DNA of 25,048 nucleotides, taken from positions 1 to 25,048 of the forward strand of contig CANQMC010000005.1 of assembly GCA_947624855.1 (NCBI GenBank). Reading direction: 5' to 3'. The stretch's first letter is position 1. Each line of letters starts with the position of its first letter. Below the pieces are notes generated by a model. The model was not told the origin of the DNA. It was given only the letters and a program-made list of their open reading frames with translations, and did no database searches. This DNA comes from an uncultured Bacilli bacterium. GTDB taxonomy: Bacteria; Bacillota_I; Bacilli_A; RF39; UBA660. Below are positions 22,808 to 25,048 of the stretch, in pieces. The position numbers were made by a program, and so were the translations under genes.

Positions 22808-23829
22808 TGAAAAAAAAGAAAATAATAGTTTTGGTAATGCTTCTTTTAATGCTTACTGGATGTGGCAATAGTAATTATATAATGGATAAAAATAAAACAG
22901 TTGAATATGAAGCAACAGGCCAAATACTTCAAAGAGATATTTTATGTAAACCAGTAGATAAAGATTTAGATAAATTGTATCAAAAATACAAAGATCAAAC
23001 AAAAATTAAATATGATGATTTACCAATGTGTTCTGATTTTAAATTATCTAGTAATAAATCGAATGGAATATGGGAAGGTATATTTGTAAAACCTTTAGCA
23101 TTTGTTATTTTAAAATTAGGATATTTATTAAATAGTTTTGGAGCTTCAGTTATTATTATAGGACTTTTAATTAGACTTATATTATTACCTATATCTAGAA
23201 AAACAATGAAACAATCAAATAATATGAAAAAAGCTCAACCAGAATTAGCAAGAATTGAAAGAAAATATGCTAATAGAACTGATAATGAAGCTATGATTGC
23301 TAAATCTCAAGAGATGATGATGGTTTATAAAAAATATAATATTAGTCCTTTTGGAAGTTGTTTGTTAGCTTTTATTCAATTACCTTTATTCTTTGCTTTC
23401 TTACAAGCTATCAATAGGGTACCTGCGATATTCGAGGATAAGTTTTTAGGATTAACTTTAGGTAAAACTCCAGTTGTTGGATTATTTGAATATCATGAAT
23501 GGGCATATTTAATTATTATTATATTAATAATATTTACAACATATTTATCATTTAAAAATGCTATGTCCTCTGGGGGAGCTGGTAATCCAGAGATGGAAAA
23601 GCAAATGCAATTTATGTTTAAATTTATGATTATAATGATTTCAGTTGCATCTTTATATTTATCAACCGCTATAGCATTATATTGGATTGCAACAAATGGA
23701 TTTGTAGTTATTCAAAATTTAGTATTTAAAAAACTCGATAAAAGAGAAGAAGAAAAAGATTTAATAATAAAACCTAATAAAAATTTAAGTAAGAATTCAA
23801 AAAAGGATCTTAAAAAGAAAGGAAAGTAG
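22807..23829 (+). CDS. yidC: Membrane protein insertase YidC/OxaA (SpoIIIJ-type)
   Basis: YidC inserts and folds membrane proteins, alone or with SecYEG. The 340-residue protein has a lipoprotein signal (KKKK, then a hydrophobic stretch and lipobox MLTGC with Cys19). The 60K inner-membrane protein domain has transmembrane segments near 93-128, 183-203, 231-250 and 270-305. Arg123 in LLIRLILLP is the conserved groove arginine of Gram-positive YidC. The tail (310-340) is strongly basic, as expected for ribosome contact. It overlaps rnpA by one base and is followed by khpB three bases later. Confidence 0.96.
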   Translation: MKKKKIIVLVMLLLMLTGCGNSNYIMDKNKTVEYEATGQILQRDILCKPVDKDLDKLYQKYKDQTKIKYDDLPMCSDFKLSSNKSNGIWEGIFVKPLAFVILKLGYLLNSFGASVIIIGLLIRLILLPISRKTMKQSNNMKKAQPELARIERKYANRTDNEAMIAKSQEMMMVYKKYNISPFGSCLLAFIQLPLFFAFLQAINRVPAIFEDKFLGLTLGKTPVVGLFEYHEWAYLIIIILIIFTTYLSFKNAMSSGGAGNPEMEKQMQFMFKFMIIMISVASLYLSTAIALYWIATNGFVVIQNLVFKKLDKREEEKDLIIKPNKNLSKNSKKDLKKKGK

Positions 23830-23832
23830 TTT

Positions 23833-24441
23833 ATGAATGTAGTAAAGATGAGTGCTAAAACAAAAGAGGAAGCAAAAGATTTAGTATTAAAAGAATTAAA
23901 AGCACAAGAAAATGAAGTTTCCTTAAGTTATAAGGAAGTAAAAGGAGGGCTTTTTAAAGGAACTACTTATGAATGTGAAGGCATTTTAAAGGAAGATGTT
24001 ATAAATGCGGCTCAAGATTTTTTAAAAAATGTTTTAGAAGCTATGGGTATTGATGTTACTTTTGAAGTGGCTAAAGTCGAAAATACTTATACAATTAAGA
24101 TGTATTCTTCTGATAATCCTTTAATTATTGGTCATGCTGGTCAAAATTTGGAAGCTTTAAGTGTAATTACTGTTCAATATGTTAAAACTATTTGCAATGA
24201 TATGCCTAGAATTATTTTAGATGTTGAAGATTATAAAGATCGTCAAATTAAAAGAATTGAAAGGTTAGCTAAAAATTTGGCAAGAGAAGTATTAAAAACT
24301 AAAGTTGATGTAGAAATGGATAATATGAATTCTTATGAAAGAAGAGCAGTTCATAACATTCTTACTGATTATAAAAATATTGAAACAGAAAGTGTTGGAG
24401 AAGAACCTAATAGACATGTAGTTATTAAATATAAAGGTTAA
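23833..24441 (+). CDS. khpB: RNA-binding protein KhpB (Jag/EloR)
   Basis: The 202-residue protein has a Jag N-terminal domain (1-52), a KH domain with the nucleic-acid loop IIGHAGQNLEAL (about 98-109) and an R3H domain with RRAVHNIL (about 170-177). In Firmicutes this protein, encoded next to yidC, binds many RNAs with KhpA and affects cell elongation and sporulation. Length and domain order are normal. GGAAAG precedes the ATG. It is the last gene of the rpmH operon. Confidence 0.95.
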   Translation: MNVVKMSAKTKEEAKDLVLKELKAQENEVSLSYKEVKGGLFKGTTYECEGILKEDVINAAQDFLKNVLEAMGIDVTFEVAKVENTYTIKMYSSDNPLIIGHAGQNLEALSVITVQYVKTICNDMPRIILDVEDYKDRQIKRIERLAKNLAREVLKTKVDVEMDNMNSYERRAVHNILTDYKNIETESVGEEPNRHVVIKYKG

Positions 24442-24500
24442 TAAATTGGAAGATAAATTAAAAATATTAGGGATTATTGAAAATTAAATTTAATTTAGAT

Positions 24501-24529
24501 AAGTAGAGAAATTATTCTTTACTTTTTTT
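24501..24529 (+). terminator. Terminator of the rpmH-rnpA-yidC-khpB operon
   Basis: AAGTAGAGAA (24501-24510) pairs with TTCTTTACTT (24515-24524) as a 10-bp stem with one G-U pair and a 4-base loop. The final TT continues into a run of T to 24529. Confidence 0.8.
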
Positions 24530-24540
24530 AAAAATTATTT

Positions 24541-24764
24541 GTGAAGTTATACTTCATGTTTTAGGTATTTAACCTTTAAATAATGTTGTGCATTTATATG
24601 AAGTGGTACTTCATGTGTTGAGGATGATATTGTATATTTTGTTTGGTAAATGATTCTTTAAAGTGATAATTAAAATAAAATATAAATGTGAAGTACAACT
24701 TCTGGTATTTAAGTGTTTGTATTAATTTTTATGATAGTAATTTTTAGTGAAGTAGTACTTCTGG
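24541..24764. repeat. Four copies of an interrupted palindrome GAAGTNNNACTTC
   Basis: The 18-base units begin at 24541, 24598, 24688 and 24747. All contain GAAGT, three variable bases (TAT, GGT, ACA, AGT) and ACTTC. The first two end in ATG and the last two in TGG, so they form two sub-pairs. The spacers (39, 72 and 41 bases) are unlike each other. No T-run follows any copy, so they are not terminators. I saw no copy elsewhere in the window. They fill the otherwise gene-free stretch 24530-24840 upstream of the amidase remnant and may be operator sites or a mobile hairpin repeat. Confidence 0.65.
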
Positions 24765-24866
24765 TTTTTGATGTACAATTTTGGAGAAGAAAATAGAATT
24801 ATATGGTTAATTTTGAACTTTTTCACAAATTATTTGTAATTACATACTTTATAATAGGTGATAAAC

Positions 24867-24926
24867 ATGGATGATAGAGCTAAAAAAAGAGTAGTAATTG
24901 ATCCAGGTCATGGAGGTATCGGTTAA
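24867..24926 (+). pseudogene. Truncated N-acetylmuramoyl-L-alanine amidase start (Amidase_3/CwlD-like)
   Basis: ATG at 24867 opens the 19-residue frame MDDRAKKRVVIDPGHGGIG and then meets TAA. VVIDPGHGG is the N-terminal zinc-binding strand of Amidase_3 enzymes, which cut the peptide stem from peptidoglycan. TAGGTGAT before the ATG and TATAAT at 24850-24855 look intact. After the stop another frame stays open to a TAA at 25034-25036 (37 codons, LNPKIEEMAILV and on), overlapping the next ATG as TAATG. Even joined, the product would be under 60 residues, far below a working amidase, so a deletion plus frameshift is likely. Confidence 0.6.
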
Positions 24927-25035
24927 ATCCAAAAATAGAAGAAATGGCTATTTTGGTAAGCAAATACAAGGGTTTAAGGTACTTGATAAAAGTATCTTTT
25001 ATTTTGCAAAAATATAAGAAAGAGAGGATGATATA

Positions 25036-25048
25036 ATGAATTATGGAA
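25036..25048 (+). CDS. Start of an unidentified gene cut by the window edge
   Basis: ATG at 25036 follows a good AGAGGATGAT ribosome site; only MNYG is visible. In Bacillus-type genomes the gene after jag/khpB is mnmE (tRNA uridine-34 modification GTPase), so mnmE is the expectation from gene order alone. The four residues are not enough for identification. Confidence 0.4.

Noticed and set aside
699..24441. Mycoplasma-type genetic code (TGA as tryptophan), suggested by the extreme AT content
   Set aside because: Core proteins have TGG tryptophans with no internal TGA, and TGA ends pth, trmN6 and ricT at the expected lengths.
24447..24488. Short TTG-started frame after khpB (about 13 codons)
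   Set aside because: It has no ribosome site, no recognisable motif and runs into the terminator; it is probably noise.
24541..24764. CRISPR array made of the four GAAGTNNNACTTC units
   Set aside because: The unit is only 18 bases with variable centre, spacer lengths are 39, 72 and 41, the repeats fall in two sub-types, and no cas gene is in the window.

Overview
The window is the replication-origin region of a very AT-rich, low-GC Gram-positive bacterium (A+T about three quarters by eye). It most resembles an uncultured member of the Bacilli. The order dnaA-dnaN-recF-gyrB-gyrA, then SRP RNA/tadA/dnaX-ybaB-recR-bofA, holB-ricT-trmN6, pth-mfd-spoVT, with rpmH-rnpA-yidC-khpB diverging on the other side, is the Bacillus-type origin order. 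TGG encodes tryptophan and TGA is used as a stop (pth, trmN6, ricT), so this is standard bacterial code 11, not the Mollicutes code. spoVT, bofA, ricT and a comK-like gene, together with Spo0A-box-like sites, point to a lineage with a Bacillus-style sporulation/competence inheritance.

Layout. 1-290 is the N-terminus of a Fic-family protein with its promoter and an 11-bp repeat block. 531-2485 holds tandem 3' hairpins, metG and its Met-type T-box leader and consensus promoter. 2475-9369 is a tight, mostly overlapping minus-strand run: spoVT, mfd, pth, trmN6, ricT, holB, bofA. 9406-12401 carries recR, ybaB, dnaX and tadA. 12414-12493 is the SRP RNA. 12531-12926 is a gene-free stretch with four parS sites. 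13004-18587 is the recF-gyrB-gyrA operon, with its promoter at one end and a terminator folded over the gyrA stop at the other. 18583-19035 is a ComK-family gene in the place where Bacillus has yaaA. 19119-21723 is dnaN and dnaA. 21733-22302 is oriC, with clustered DnaA boxes and a very AT-rich stretch. From 22303 transcription runs on the plus strand: rpmH, rnpA, yidC, khpB, then a terminator. It is followed by a short region with four copies of an interrupted palindrome, a broken amidase start, and the first codons of another gene (mnmE expected from gene order).

How it fits together. Almost every gene serves replication initiation, the replisome (DnaN, DnaX, HolB), recombination (RecF, RecR), supercoiling (GyrAB), transcription-coupled repair (Mfd), or translation and membrane insertion (MetG, Pth, TadA, TrmN6, L34, RnpA, SRP RNA, YidC). 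DNA-level signals for chromosome organisation are layered over these genes: four parS sites (ParB), three ATTTCCCGGGAAAT sites that match the Noc-binding sequence of Bacillus (two inside coding sequence), DnaA boxes in and outside oriC, and two perfect TTTGTCGAA boxes upstream of dnaA and of the comK-like gene. The least expected items are the comK homologue beside recF, the GAAGTNNNACTTC array, and the broken amidase gene with intact expression signals.
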